Below, in pieces: positions 12,701-25,820 of a stretch of DNA of 64,000 bases. Below the pieces are notes generated by a model that searched no databases, had not been told where the DNA came from, and was given only the letters and a program-made list of their open reading frames with translations. Where the stretch lies: NCBI RefSeq assembly GCF_910591885.1, contig NW_025963598.1:186001-250000 (forward strand), written 5' to 3'. Made by a program: the position numbers and the translations under genes. The stretch's first letter is position 1; the number at the start of each line of letters is the position of its first letter. The stretch is from Bombus terrestris. Taxonomy: Eukaryota; Arthropoda; Insecta; Hymenoptera; Apidae.

Positions 12701-15220
12701 TTGTCCCACGTTGTCCCACGTTGTCCCACGTTGTCCCACGTTGTCCCACGTTGTCCCACGGTGTCCAACGGTGTCCAACGATGTCCCACGTTGTCCCACG
12801 TTGTCCCACGTTGTCCCACGATGTCCCACGTTGTCCCACGTTGTCCCACGTTGTCCCACGTTGTCCCACGTTGTCCCACGTTGTCCCACGTTGTCCCACG
12901 GTGTCCAACGATGTCCAACGGTGTCCAACGGTGTCCCACGTTGTCCAACGGTGTCCCACGTTGTCCCACGTTGTCCCACGTTGTCCCACGTTGTCCCACG
13001 TTGTCCCACGTTGTCCCACGTTGTCCCACGTTGTCCCACGTTGTCCCACGTTGTCCCACGTTGTCCCACGTTGTCCCACGTTGTCCCACGTTGTCCCACG
13101 TTGTCCCACGGTGTCCAACGATGTCCAACGATGTCCAACGGTGTCCCACGTTGTCCCACGTTGTTCCATGGTTTCCCACGTTGTCCCACGTTGTCCCACG
13201 TTGTCCCACGGTGTCCAACGATGTCCAACGGTGTCCAACGGTGTCCAACGGTGTCCAACGGTGTCCCACGTTGTCCCACGTTGTCCCACGTTGTCCCACG
13301 GTGTCCAACGATGTCCAACGGTGTCCCACGTTGTCCCACGTTGTCCCACGTTGTCCCACGTTGTCCCACGTTGTCCCACGATGTCCCACGTTGTCCCACG
13401 TTGTCCCACGTTGTCCCACGTTGTCCCACGGTGTCCAACGATGTCCAACGGTGTCCAACGGTGTCCAACGGTGTCCAACGGTGTCCCAAGTTGTCCCACG
13501 TTGTCCCACGTTGTCCCACGGTGTCCAACGATGTCCAACGGTGTCCCACGTTGTCCCACGGTGTCCAACGATGTCCAACGGTGTCCCACGTTGTCCAACG
13601 GTGTCCCACGTTGTCCAACGGTGTCCCACGTTGTCCCACGTTGTCCCACGTTGTCCCACGTTGTCCCACGTTGTCCCACGTTGTCCCACGTTGTCCCACG
13701 TTGTCCCACGTTGTCCCACGTTGTCCCACGTTGTCCCACGTTGTCCCACGGTGTCCAACGATGTCCAACGGTGTCCAACGGTGTCCCACGGTGTCCAACG
13801 GTGTCCCACGTTGTCCCACGTTGTCCCACGTTGTCCCACGGTGTCCCACGTTGTCCCACGTTGTCCAACGATGTCCAACGGTGTCCCACGTTGTCCCACG
13901 TTGTTCCATGGTTTCCCACGTTGTCCCACGTTGTCCCACGTTGTCCCACGGTGTCCAACGATGTCCAACGATGTCCAACGGTGTCCCACGATGTCCAACG
14001 ATGTCCAACGATGTCCAACGGTGTCCAACGATGTCCAACGGTGTCCAACGATGTCCAACGATGTCCAACGGTGTCCCACGATGTCCAACGATGTCCAACG
14101 ATGTCCAACGGTGTCCAACGGTGTCCAACGGTGTCCCACGGTGTCCAACGGTGTCCCACGTTGTCCCACGTTGTCCCACGTTGTCCCACGTTGTCCCACT
14201 TTGTCCCACGTTGTCCCACGTTGTCCCACGTTGTCCCACGGTGTCCAACGATGTCCAACGGTGTCCCACGTTGTCCAACGGTGTCCCACGTTGTCCCACG
14301 TTGTCCCACGTTGTCCCACGTTGTCCCACGTTGTCCCACGTTGTCCCACGTTGTCCCACGTTGTCCCACGTTGTCCCACGTTGTCCCACGTTGTCCCACG
14401 TTGTCCCACGGTTTCCAACGATGTCCAACGGTGTCCAACGGTGTCCCACGGTGTCCAACGGTGTCCCACGTTGTCCCACGTTGTCCCACGTTGTCCCACG
14501 TTGTCCCACGTTGTCCCACGTTGTCCCACGTTGTCCCACGTTGTCCAACGATGTCCAACGGTGTCCCACGTTGTCCCACGTTGTTCCATGGTTTCCCACG
14601 TTGTCCCACGTTGTCCCACGTTGTCCCACGTTGTCCCACGTTGTCCCACGGTGTCCAACGATGTCCAACGGTGTCCCACGTTGTCCCACGTTGTCCCACG
14701 TTGTCCCACGTTGTCCCACGTTGTCCCACGATGTCCCACGTTGTCCCACGTTGTCCCACGTTGTCCCACGTTGTCCCACGTTGTCCCACGTTGTCCCACG
14801 TTGTCCCACGTGGTCCCACGTTGTCCCACGTTGTCCCACGGTGTCCAACGATGTCCAACGGTGTCCCACGTTGTCCAACGGTGTCCCACGTTGTCCCACG
14901 TTGTCCCACGTTGTCCCACGTTGTCCCACGATGTCCCACGTTGTCCCACGTTGTCCCACGTTGTCCCACGTTGTCCCACGTTGTCCCACGTTGTCCCACG
15001 TTGTCCCACGTTGTCCCACGTTGTCCCACGTTGTCCCACGTTGTCCCACGGTGTCCAAAGATGTCCAACGGTGTCCAACGGTGTCCCACGGTGTCCAACG
15101 GTGTCCCACGTTGTCCCACGTTGTCCCACGTTGTCCCACGTTGTCCCACGTTGTCCCACGTTGTCCCACGTTGTCCAACGATGTCCAACGGTGTCCCACG
15201 TTGTCCCACGTTGTTCCATG
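9751..15220 (+). repeat. HOR copy H1 (5,470 bp)
   Basis: This is the first HOR copy opened by the marker unit GTTTCATACG (9,751). Landmarks in order are TTGTCCGACG 10,311; TTTTCCCACG 10,571; TTGTTCCATG 10,701 and 10,831, and the 70-bp-spaced pair 11,471/11,541; GTGTCCTACG 12,031; TTGTTCCATG 13,161 and 13,901; the 21-unit block at 13,951; and GTGTCCAAAG 15,051. The segment ends where the next marker begins. It carries GTGTCCTACG and lacks the TTGTCCTACG found about 1,240 bp in from the marker in other copies, which places it in the subfamily with H5, H6 and H8. Confidence 0.8.
13951..14160 (+). repeat. CCAACG-rich block 4 (21 units)
   Basis: This is the standard 21-unit, 210-bp block, beginning 50 bp after TTGTTCCATG at 13,901, inside HOR copy H1. 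Its order matches the majority form. Confidence 0.9.
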
Positions 15221-18200
15221 GTTTCATACGTTGTCCCACGTTGTCCCACGTTGTCCCACGGTGTCCAACGATGTCCAACGGTGTCCAACGGTGTCCAACG
15301 GTGTCCAACGGTGTCCCACGTTGTCCCACGTTGTCCCACGTTGTCCCACGTTGTCCCACGTTGTCCAACGATGTCCAACGGTGTCCCACGTTGTCCCACG
15401 TTGTCCCACGTTGTCCCACGATGTCCCACGTTGTCCCACGTTGTCCGACGTTGTCCCACGTTGTCCCACGTTGTCCCACGTTGTCCCACGGTGTCCAACG
15501 ATGTCCAACGATGTCCAACGGTGTCCCACGTTGTCCCACGTTGTTCCATGGTTTCCCACGTTGTCCCACGTTGTCCCACGTTGTCCCACGTTGTCCCACG
15601 TTGTCCCACGTTGTCCCACGTTGTCCCACGTTGTCCCACGTTGTCCCACGGTGTCCAACGATGTCCAACGGTGTCCAGCGATGTCCAACGGTGTCCCACG
15701 TTGTCCCACGTTTTCCCACGTTGTCCCACGTTGTCCCACGGTGTCCAACGGTGTCCAGCGATGTCCAACGGTGTCCCACGTTGTCCCACGGTGTCCAACG
15801 ATGTCCAACGATGTCCAACGGTGTCCCACGTTGTCCCACGTTGTTCCATGGTTTCCCACGTTGTCCCACGTTGTCCCGCGTTGTCCCACGTTGTCCCACG
15901 TTGTCCCACGTTGTCCCACGTTGTCCCACGTTGTCCCACGTTGTCCAACGATGTCCAACGGTGTCCCACGTTGTCCCACGTTGTTCCATGGTTTCCCACG
16001 TTGTCCCACGTTGTCCCACGTTGTCCCACGTTGTCCCACGTTGTCCCACGTTGTCCCACGGTGTCCAACGATGTCCAACGGTGTCCCACGTTGTCCCACG
16101 TTGTCCCACGTTGTCCCACGTTGTCCCACGTTGTCCTACGATGTCCCACGTTGTCCCACGTTGTCCCACGTTGTCCCACGTTGTCCCACGTTGTCCCACG
16201 TTGTCCCACGTTGTCCCACGTGGTCCCAAGTTGTCCCACGTTGTCCCACGGTGTCCAACGATGTCCAACGGTGACCCACGTTGTCCAACGGTGTCCCACG
16301 TTGTCCCACGTTGTCCCACGTTGTCCCACGTTGTCCCACGATGTCCCACGTTGTCCCACGTTGTCCCACGTTGTCCCACGTTGTCCCACGTTGTCCCACG
16401 TTGTCCCACGTTGTCCCACGTTGTCCCACGTTGTCCCACGTTGTCCCACGTTGTCCCACGGTGTCCAACGATGTCCAACGGTGTCCAACGGTGTCCAACG
16501 GTGTCCAACGGTGTCCCACGTTGTCCCACGTTGTCCCACGTTGTCCCACGTTGTCCCACGTTGTCCCACGTTGTCCCACGTTGTCCAACGATGTCCAACG
16601 GTGTCCCACGTTGTCCCACGTTGTTCCATGGTTTCCCACGTTGTCCCACGTTGTCCCACGTTGTCCCACGGTGTCCAACGTTGTCCCACGTTGTTCCATG
16701 GTTTCCCACGTTGTCCCACGTTGTCCCACGTTGTCCCACGTTGTCCCACGGTGTCCAACGATGTCCAACGGTGTCCCACGTTGTCCCACGTTGTCCCACG
16801 TTGTCCCACGTTGTCCCACGATGTCCCACGTTGTCCCACGTTGTCCCACGTTGTCCCACGTTGTCCCACGTTGTCCCACGTTGTCCCACGTTGTCCCACG
16901 TGGTCCCACGTTGTCCAACGGTGTCCCACGTTGTCCAACGGTGTCCCACGTTGTCCCACGTTGTCCCACGTTGTCCCACGTTGTCCCACGATGTCCCACG
17001 TTGTCCCACGTTGTCCCACGTTGTCCCACGTTGTCCCACGTTGTCCCACGTTGTCCCACGTTGTCCCACGTTGTCCCACGTTGTCCCACGTTGTCCCACG
17101 TTGTCCCACGTTGTCCCACGGTGTCCAACGATGTCCAACGGTGTCCAACGGTGTCCCACGGTGTCCCACGGTGTCCCACGTTGTCCCACGTTGTCCCACG
17201 TTGTCCCACGTTGTCCCACGTTGTCCCACGTTGTCCCACGTTGTCCAACGATGTCCAACGGTGTCCCACGTTGTCCCACGTTGTTCCATGGTTTCCCACG
17301 TTGTCCCACGTTGTCCCACGTTGTCCCACGGTGTCCAACGTTGTCCCACGTTGTTCCATGGTTTCCCACGTTGTCCCACGTTGTCCCACGTTGTCCAACG
17401 ATGTCCAACGGTGTCCAACGGTGTCCCACGGTGTCCAACGGTGTCCCACGTTGTCCCACGTTGTCCCACGTTGTCCCACGTTGTCCCACGTTGTCCCACG
17501 TTGTCCCACGTTGTCCCACGATGTCCCACGTTGTCCCACGTTGTCCCACGTTGTCCCACGTTGTCCCACGTTGTCCCACGTTGTCCCACGTTGTCCCACG
17601 TTGTCCCACGTTGTCCCACGTTGTCCCACGTTGTCCCACGTTGTCCCACGGTGTCCAACGATGTCCAACGGTGTCCAACGGTGTCCCACGGTGTCCAACG
17701 GTGTCCCACGTTGTCCCACGTTGTCCCACGTTGTCCCACGTTGTCCCACGTTGTCCCACGTTGTCCCACGTTGTCCCACGATGTCCCACGTTGTCCCACG
17801 TTGTCCCACGTTGTCCCACGTTGTCCCACGGTGTCCAACGATGTCCAACGGTGTCCAACGGTGTCCAACGGTGTCCAACGGTGTCCCAAGTTGTCCCACG
17901 TTGTCCCACGTTGTCCCACGTTGTCCCACGGTGTCCAACGATGTCCAACGGTGTCCCACGTTGTCCCACGGTGTCCAACGATGTCCAACGGTGTCCCACG
18001 TTGTCCCACGGTGTCCCACGTTGTCCAACGGTGTCCCACGTTGTCCCACGTTGTCCCACGTTGTCCCACGTTGTCCCACGTTGTCCCACGTTGTCCCACG
18101 TTGTCCCACGTTGTCCCACGTTGTCCCACGTTGTCCCACGTTGTCCCACGTTGTCCCACGGTGTCCAACGATGTCCAACGGTGTCCAACGGTGTCCCACG

Positions 18201-19270
18201 GTGTCCAACGGTGTCCCACGTTGTCCCACGTTGTCCCACGTTGTCCCACGGTGTCCCACGTTGTCCCACGTTGTCCAACGATGTCCAACGGTGTCCCACG
18301 TTGTCCCACGTTGTTCCATGGTTTCCCACGTTGTCCCACGTTGTCCCACGTTGTCCCACGGTGTCCAACGATGTCCAACGATGTCCAACGGTGTCCCACG
18401 ATGTCCAACGATGTCCAACGATGTCCAACGGTGTCCAACGATGTCCAACGGTGTCCAACGATGTCCAACGATGTCCAACGGTGTCCCACGATGTCCAACG
18501 ATGTCCAACGATGTCCAACGGTGTCCAACGGTGTCCAACGATGTCCAACGGTGTCCCACGTTGTCCAACGGTGTCCCACGTTGTCCCACGTTGTCCAACG
18601 ATGTCCAACGGTGTCCCACGTTGTCCCACGTTGTTCCATGGTTTCCCACGTTGTCCCACGTTGTCCCACGTTGTCCCACGTTGTCCCACGTTGTCCCACG
18701 GTGTCCAACGATGTCCAACGGTGTCCCACGTTGTCCCACGTTGTCTCACGGTGTCCAACGATGTCCAACGGTGTCCCACGATGTCCCACGTTGTCCCACG
18801 TTGTCCCACGTTGTCCCACGTTGTCCCACGTTGTCCCACGTTGTCCCACGTTGTCCCACGTTGTCCCACGTTGTCCCACGTTGTCTCACGGTGTCCAACG
18901 ATGTCCAACGGTGTCCCACGTTGTCCAACGGTGTCCCACGTTGTCCCACGTTGTCCCACGTTGTCCCACGTTGTCCCACGATGTCCCACGTTGTCCCACG
19001 TTGTCCCACGTTGTCCCACGTTGTCCCACGTTGTCCCACGTTGTCCCACGTTGTCCCACGTTGTCCCACGTTGTCCCACGTTGTCCCACGTTGTCCCACG
19101 GTGTCCAAAGATGTCCAACGGTGTCCAACGGTGTCCCACGGTGTCCAACGGTGTCCCACGTTGTCCCACGTTGTCCCACGTTGTCCCACGTTGTCCCACG
19201 TTGTCCCACGTTGTCCCACGTTGTCCAACGATGTCCAACGGTGTCCCACGTTGTCCCACGTTGTTCCATG
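15221..19270 (+). repeat. HOR copy H2 (4,050 bp)
   Basis: Opened by GTTTCATACG at 15,221. Relative to other copies about 360 bp is missing near the start, because TTGTCCGACG comes 220 bp in (15,441) instead of 560 to 620 bp. Further landmarks are TTTTCCCACG 15,711; TTGTTCCATG 15,841 and 15,981; TTGTCCTACG 16,131; GTGACCCACG 16,271; paired TTGTTCCATG 16,621/16,691 and 17,281/17,351; the block at 18,361; TTGTCTCACG 18,741 and 18,881; and GTGTCCAAAG 19,101. The TTGTCCTACG and GTGACCCACG units tie it to H3 and H4. Confidence 0.8.
18361..18560 (+). repeat. CCAACG-rich block 5 (20 units)
   Basis: This block sits 50 bp after TTGTTCCATG at 18,311 in H2. Its right end departs from the standard order and it is one unit shorter, joining directly to material normally found near the HOR end. 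This suggests that a deletion junction lies here. Confidence 0.85.
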
Positions 19271-20940
19271 GTTTCATACGTTGTCCCACGTTGTCCCACG
19301 TTGTCCCACGGTGTCCAACGATGTCCAACGGTGTCCAACGGTGTCGAACGGTGTCCAACGGTGTCCCACGTTGTCCCACGTTGTCCCACGTTGTCCCACG
19401 TTGTCCCACGTTGTCCAACGATGTCCAACGGTGTCCCACGTTGTCCCACGTTGTCCCACGATGTCCCACGTTGTCCCACGTTGTCCCACGTTGTCCCACG
19501 TTGTCCCACGTTGTCCCACGTTGTCCCACGTTGTCCCACGTTGTCCCACGTTGTCCCACGTTGTCCCACGTTGTCCCACGTTGTCCCACGTTGTCCCACG
19601 TTGTCCCACGGTGTCCAACGGTGTCCAACGATGTCCCACGTTGTCCCACGTTGTCCCACGTTGTCCCACGATGTCCCACGTTGTCCCACGTTGTCCCACG
19701 TTGTCCCACGTTGTCCCACGGTGTCCAACGATGTCCAACGGTGTCCAACGGTGTCCCACGGTGTCCAACGGTGTCCCACGTTGTCCCACGTTGTCCCACG
19801 TTGTCCCACGTTGTCCCACGTTGTCCCACGATGTCCCACGTTGTCCCACGTTGTCCGACGTTGTCCCACGTTGTCCCACGTTGTCCCACGTTGTCCCACG
19901 GTGTCCAACGATGTCCAACGATGTCCAACGGTGTCCCACGTTGTCCCACGTTGTTCCATGGTTTCCCACGTTGTCCCACGTTGTCCCACGTTGTCCCACG
20001 TTGTCCCACGTTGTCCCACGTTGTCCCACGTTGTCCCACGGTGTCCAACGATGTCCAACGGTGTCCAGCGATGTCCAACGGTGTCCCACGTTGTCCCACG
20101 TTTTCCCACGTTGTCCCACGTTGTCCCACGGTGTCCAACGGTGTCCAGCGATGTCCAACGGTGTCCCACGTTGTCCCACGGTGTCCAACGATGTCCAACG
20201 ATGTCCCACGGTGTCCCACGTTGTCCCACGTTGTTCCATGGTTTACCACGTTGTCCCACGTTGTCCCGCGTTGTCCCACGTTGTCCCACGTTGTCCCACG
20301 TTGTCCCACGTTGTCCCACGTTGTCCCACGTTGTCCAACGATGTCCAACGGTGTCCCACGTTGTCCCACGTTGTTCCATGGTTTCCCACGTTGTCCCACG
20401 TTGTCCCACGTTGTCCCACGTTGTCCCACGTTGTCCCACGTTGTCCCACGGTGTCCAACGATGTCCAACGGTGTCCCACGTTGTCCCACGTTGTCCCACG
20501 TTGTCCCACGTTGTCCCACGTTGTCCTACGATGTCCCACGTTGTCCCACGTTGTCCCACGTTGTCCCACGTTGTCCCACGTTGTCCCACGTTGTCCCACG
20601 TTGTCCCACGTGGTCCCAAGTTGTCCCACGTTGTCCCACGGTGTCCAACGATGTCCAACGGTAACCCACGTTGTCCAACGGTGTCCCACGTTGTCCCACG
20701 TTGTCCCACGTTGTCCCACGTTGTCCCACGCTGTCCCACGTTGTCCCACGTTGTCCCACGTTGTCCCACGTTGTCCCACGTTGTCCCACGTTGTCCCACG
20801 TTGTCCCACGTTGTCCCACGTTGTCCCACGTTGTCCCACGTTGTCCCACGTTGTCCCACGTTGTCCCACGTTGTCCCACGTGGTCCCAAGTTGTCCCACG
20901 TTGTCCCACGTTGTCCCACGTTGTCCCACGTTGTCCCACG
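18691..20940 (+). repeat. 2,250-bp tandem duplication, copy 1
   Basis: This is a tandem duplication with a 2,250-bp period. Rare units recur at exactly that distance: TTGTCTCACG 18,741/20,991 and 18,881/21,131; GTGTCCAAAG 19,101/21,351; GTTTCATACG 19,271/21,521; GTGTCGAACG 19,341/21,591; TTGTCCGACG 19,851/22,101; GTTTACCACG 20,241/22,491; TTGTCCTACG 20,521/22,771. The left edge lies between 18,631 and 18,691, where the two copies stop matching. The copies differ by only a few substitutions (for example 18,761 ATG versus 21,011 TTG), which implies recent origin. Confidence 0.92.
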
Positions 20941-21520
20941 TTGTCCCACGGTGTCCAACGATGTCCAACGGTGTCCCACGTTGTCCCACGTTGTCTCACG
21001 GTGTCCAACGTTGTCCAACGGTGTCCCACGATGTCCCACGTTGTCCCACGTTGTCCCACGTTGTCCCACGTTGTCCCACGTTGTCCCACGTTGTCCCACG
21101 TTGTCCCACGTGGTCCCACGTTGTCCCACGTTGTCTCACGGTGTCCAACGATGTCCAACGGTGTCCCACGTTGTCCAACGGTGTCCCACGTTGTCCCACG
21201 TTGTCCCACGTTGTCCCACGTTGTCCCACGATGTCCCACGTTGTCCCACGTTGTCCCACGTTGTCCCACGTTGTCCCACGTTGTCCCACGTTGTCCCACG
21301 TTGTCCCACGTTGTCCCACGTTGTCCCACGTTGTCCCACGTTGTCCCACGGTGTCCAAAGATGTCCAACGGTGTCCAACGGTGTCCCACGGTGTCCAACG
21401 GTGTCCCACGTTGTCCCACGTTGTCCCACGTTGTCCCACGTTGTCCCACGTTGTCCCACGTTGTCCCACGTTGTCCAACGATGTCCAACGGTGTCCCACG
21501 TTGTCCCACGTTGTTCCATG
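19271..21520 (+). repeat. HOR copy H3, truncated (2,250 bp)
   Basis: Opened by GTTTCATACG at 19,271 and closed by the next marker 2,250 bp later, because the middle and the CCAACG-rich block of the HOR are skipped. After the early landmarks (TTGTCCGACG 19,851, TTTTCCCACG 20,101, TTGTTCCATG 20,231 and 20,371, TTGTCCTACG 20,521, GTAACCCACG 20,661) a run of consensus units (about 20,741-20,880) leads straight to HOR-end material (TTGTCTCACG 20,991, GTGTCCAAAG 21,351). It is the sister of H4. Confidence 0.85.
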
Positions 21521-23090
21521 GTTTCATACGTTGTCCCACGTTGTCCCACGTTGTCCCACGGTGTCCCACGATGTCCAACGGTGTCCAACGGTGTCGAACG
21601 GTGTCCAACGGTGTCCCACGTTGTCCCACGTTGTCCCACGTTGTCCCACGTTGTCCCACGTTGTCCAACGATGTCCAACGGTGTCCCACGTTGTCCCACG
21701 TTGTCCCACGATGTCCCACGTTGTCCCACGTTGTCCCACGTTGTCCCACGTTGTCCCACGTTGTCCCACGTTGTCCCACGTTGTCCCACGTTGTCCCACG
21801 TTGTCCCACGTTGTCCCACGTTGTCCCACGTTGTCCCACGTTGTCCCACGTTGTCCCACGGTGTCCAACGGTGTCCAACGATGTCCCACGTTGTCCCACG
21901 TTGTCCCACGTTGTCCCACGATGTCCCACGTTGTCCCACGTTGTCCCACGTTGTCCCACGTTGTCCCACGGTGTCCAACGATGTCCAACGGTGTCCAACG
22001 GTGTCCCACGGTGTCCAACGGTGTCCCACGTTGTCCCACGTTGTCCCACGTTGTCCCACGTTGTCCCACGTTGTCCCACGATGTCCCACGTTGTCCCACG
22101 TTGTCCGACGTTGTCCCACGTTGTCCCACGTTGTCCCACGTTGTCCCACGGTGTCCAACGATGTCCAACGATGTCCAACGGTGTCCCACGTTGTCCCACG
22201 TTGTTCCATGGTTTCCCACGTTGTCCCACGTTGTCCCACGTTGTCCCACGTTGTCCCACGTTGTCCCACGTTGTCCCACGTTGTCCCACGGTGTCCAACG
22301 ATGTCCAACGGTGTCCAGCGATGTCCAACGGTGTCCCACGTTGTCCCACGTTTTCCCACGTTGTCCCACGTTGTCCCACGGTGTCCAACGGTGTCCAGCG
22401 ATGTCCAACGGTGTCCCACGTTGTCCCACGGTGTCCAACGATGTCCAACGATGTCCAACGGTGTCCCACGTTGTCCCACGTTGTTCCATGGTTTACCACG
22501 TTGTCCCACGTTGTCCCGCGTTGTCCCACGTTGTCCCACGTTGTCCCACGTTGTCCCACGTTGTCCCACGTTGTCCCACGTTGTCCAACGATGTCCAACG
22601 GTGTCCCACGTTGTCCCACGTTGTTCCATGGTTTCCCACGTTGTCCCACGTTGTCCCACGTTGTCCCACGTTGTCCCACGTTGTCCCACGTTGTCCCACG
22701 GTGTCCAACGATGTCCAACGGTGTCCCACGTTGTCCCACGTTGTCCCACGTTGTCCCACGTTGTCCCACGTTGTCCTACGATGTCCCACGTTGTCCCACG
22801 TTGTCCCACGTTGTCCCACGTTGTCCCACGTTGTCCCACGTTGTCCCACGTTGTCCCACGTGGTCCCAAGTTGTCCCACGTTGTCCCACGGTGTCCAACG
22901 ATGTCCAACGGTGACCCACGTTGTCCAACGGTGTCCCACGTTGTCCCACGTTGTCCCACGTTGTCCCACGTTGTCCCACGATGTCCCACGTTGTCCCACG
23001 TTGTCCCACGTTGTCCCACGTTGTCCCACGCTGTCCCACGTTGTCCCACGTTGTCCCACGTTGTCCCACGTTGTCCCACGTTGTCCCACG
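20941..23090 (+). repeat. 2,250-bp tandem duplication, copy 2
   Basis: This is the downstream copy of 18,691-20,840. Private changes include TGGTCCCACG at 21,111 (TTGTCCCACG at 18,861) and GTGTCCCACG at 21,561 (GTGTCCAACG at 19,311). It retains GTGACCCACG at 22,911 where copy 1 has GTAACCCACG (20,661). Correspondence fades after about 23,090, where GTGTCCAACG faces a consensus unit. Confidence 0.9.
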
Positions 23091-23250
23091 GTGTCCAACG
23101 ATGTCCAACGGTGTCCAACGGTGTCCCACGGTGTCCAACGGTGTCCCACGTTGTCCCACGTTGTCCCACGTTGTCCCACGTTGTCCCACGTTGTCCCACG
23201 TTGTCCCACGTTGTCCAACGATGTCCAACGGTGTCCCACGTTGTCCCACG

Positions 23251-23880
23251 TTGTTCCATGGTTTCCCACGTTGTCCCACGTTGTCCCACGTTGTCCCACG
23301 GTGTCCAACGTTGTCCCACGTTGTTCCATGGTTTCCCACGTTGTCCCACGTTGTCCCACGTTGTCCCACGTTGTCCCACGGTGTCCAACGATGTCCAACG
23401 GTGTCCCACGTTGTCCCACGTTGTCCCACGTTGTCCCACGTTGTCCCACGTTGTCCCACGTTGTCCCACGTTGTCCCACGTTGTCCCACGTTGTCCCACG
23501 TTGTCCCACGTTGTCCCACGTTGTCCCACGTGGTCCCACGTTGTCCAACGGTGTCCCACGTTGTCCAACGGTGTCCCACGTTGTCCCACGTTGTCCCACG
23601 TTGTCCCACGTTGTCCCACGATGTCCCACGTTGTCCCACGTTGTCCCACGTTGTCCCACGTTGTCCCACGTTGTCCCACGTTGTCCCACGTTGTCCCACG
23701 TTGTCCCACGTTGTCCCACGTTGTCCCACGGTGTCCAACGATGTCCAACGGTGTCCAACGGTGTCCCACGGTGTCCAACGGTGTCCCACGTTGTCCCACG
23801 TTGTCCCACGTTGTCCCACGTTGTCCCACGTTGTCCCACGTTGTCCAACGATGTCCAACGGTGTCCCACGTTGTCCCACG
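23251..23880 (+). repeat. 630-bp submodule, copy 1
   Basis: From TTGTTCCATG at 23,251 the unit order (TTGTTCCATG pair, GTGTCCAACG ATGTCCAACG, consensus run, TGGTCCCACG at 23,531, then alternating CCAACG units) recurs 630 bp on. Similar 620 to 700 bp spacings separate the paired sites at 16,621/17,281, 28,681/29,381, 34,961/35,581 and 43,061/43,691. Confidence 0.8.
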
Positions 23881-24540
23881 TTGTTCCATGGTTTCCCACG
23901 TTGTCCCACGTTGTCCCACGTTGTCCCACGGTGTCCAACGTTGTCCCACGTTGTTCCATGGTTTCCCACGTTGTCCCACGTTGTCCCACGTTGTCCCACG
24001 TTGTCCCACGGTGTCCAACGATGTCCCACGGTGTCCCACGTTGTCCCACGTTGTCCCACGTTGTCCCACGTTGTCCCACGATGTCCCACGTTGTCCCACG
24101 TTGTCCCACGTTGTCCCACGTTGTCCCACGTTGTCCCACGTTGTCCCACGTTGTCCCACGTGGTCCCACGTTGTCCAACGGTGTCCAACGGTGTCCAACG
24201 GTGTCCCACGTTGTCCCACGTTGTCCCACGTTGTCCCACGTTGTCCCACGATGTCCCACGTTGTCCCACGTTGTCCCACGTTGTCCCACGTTGTCCCACG
24301 TTGTCCCACGTTGTCCCACGTTGTCCCACGTTGTCCCACGTTGTCCCACGTTGTCCCACGTTGTCCCACGTTGTCCCACGGTGTCCAACGATGTCCAACG
24401 GTGTCCAACGGTGTCCCACGGTGTCCAACGGTGTCCCACGTTGTCCCACGTTGTCCCACGTTGTCCCACGTTGTCCCACGTTGTCCCACGTTGTCCCACG
24501 TTGTCCAACGATGTCCAACGGTGTCCCACGTTGTCCCACG
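23881..24540 (+). repeat. 630-bp submodule, copy 2 (660 bp)
   Basis: This repeats the submodule at 23,251 with TGGTCCCACG at 24,161 matching 23,531. It differs by a few units, for example ATGTCCCACG at 24,021 for ATGTCCAACG, and is a few units longer before the third TTGTTCCATG pair at 24,541. Confidence 0.8.
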
Positions 24541-25610
24541 TTGTTCCATGGTTTCCCACGTTGTCCCACGTTGTCCCACGTTGTCCCACGGTGTCCAACG
24601 TTGTCCCACGTTGTTCCATGGTTTCCCACGTTGTCCCACGTTGTCCCACGTTGTCCAACGATGTCCAACGGTGTCCAACGGTGTCCCACGGTGTCCAACG
24701 GTGTCCCACGTTGTCCCACGTTGTCCCACGTTGTCCCACGTTGTCCCACGTTGTCCCACGTTGTCCCACGTTGTCCCACGATGTCCCACGTTGTCCCACG
24801 TTGTCCCACGTTGTCCCACGTTGTCCCACGTTGTCCCACGTTGTCCCACGTTGTCCCACGTTGTCCCACGTTGTCCCACGTTGTCCCACGTTGTCCCACG
24901 TTGTCCCACGGTGTCCAACGATGTCCAACGGTGTCCAACGGTGTCCCACGGTGTCCAACGGTGTCCCACGTTGTCCCACGTTGTCCCACGTTGTCCCACG
25001 TTGTCCCACGTTGTCCCACGTTGTCCCACGTTGTCCCACGATGTCCCACGTTGTCCCACGTTGTCCCACGTTGTCCCACGTTGTCCCACGGTGTCCAACG
25101 ATGTCCAACGGTGTCCAACGGTGTCCAACGGTGTCCAACGGTGTCCCACGTTGTCCCACGTTGTCCCACGTTGTCCCACGGTGTCCAACGATGTCCAACG
25201 GTGTCCCACGTTGTCCCACGGTGTCCAACGATGTCCAACGGTGTCCCACGTTGTCCAACGGTGTCCCACGTTGTCCAACGGTGTCCCACGTTGTCCCACG
25301 TTGTCCCACGTTGTCCCACGTTGTCCCACGTTGTCCCACGTTGTCCCACGTTGTCCCACGTTGTCCCACGTTGTCCCACGTTGTCCCACGTTGTCCCACG
25401 TTGTCCCACGGTGTCCAACGATGTCCAACGGTGTCCAACGGTGTCCCACGGTGTCCAACGGTGTCCCACGTTGTCCCACGTTGTCCCACGTTGTCCCACG
25501 GTGTCCCACGTTGTCCCACGTTGTCCAACGATGTCCAACGGTGTCCCACGTTGTCCCACGTTGTTCCATGGTTTCCCACGTTGTCCCACGTTGTCCCACG
25601 TTGTCCCACG

Positions 25611-25820
25611 GTGTCCAACGATGTCCAACGATGTCCAACGGTGTCCCACGATGTCCAACGATGTCCAACGATGTCCAACGGTGTCCAACGATGTCCAACG
25701 GTGTCCAACGATGTCCAACGATGTCCAACGGTGTCCCACGATGTCCAACGATGTCCAACGATGTCCAACGGTGTCCAACGGTGTCCAACGGTGTCCCACG
25801 GTGTCCAACGGTGTCCCACG
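25611..25820 (+). repeat. CCAACG-rich block 6 (21 units)
   Basis: Standard 210-bp block 50 bp after TTGTTCCATG at 25,561, within H4. Confidence 0.9.
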
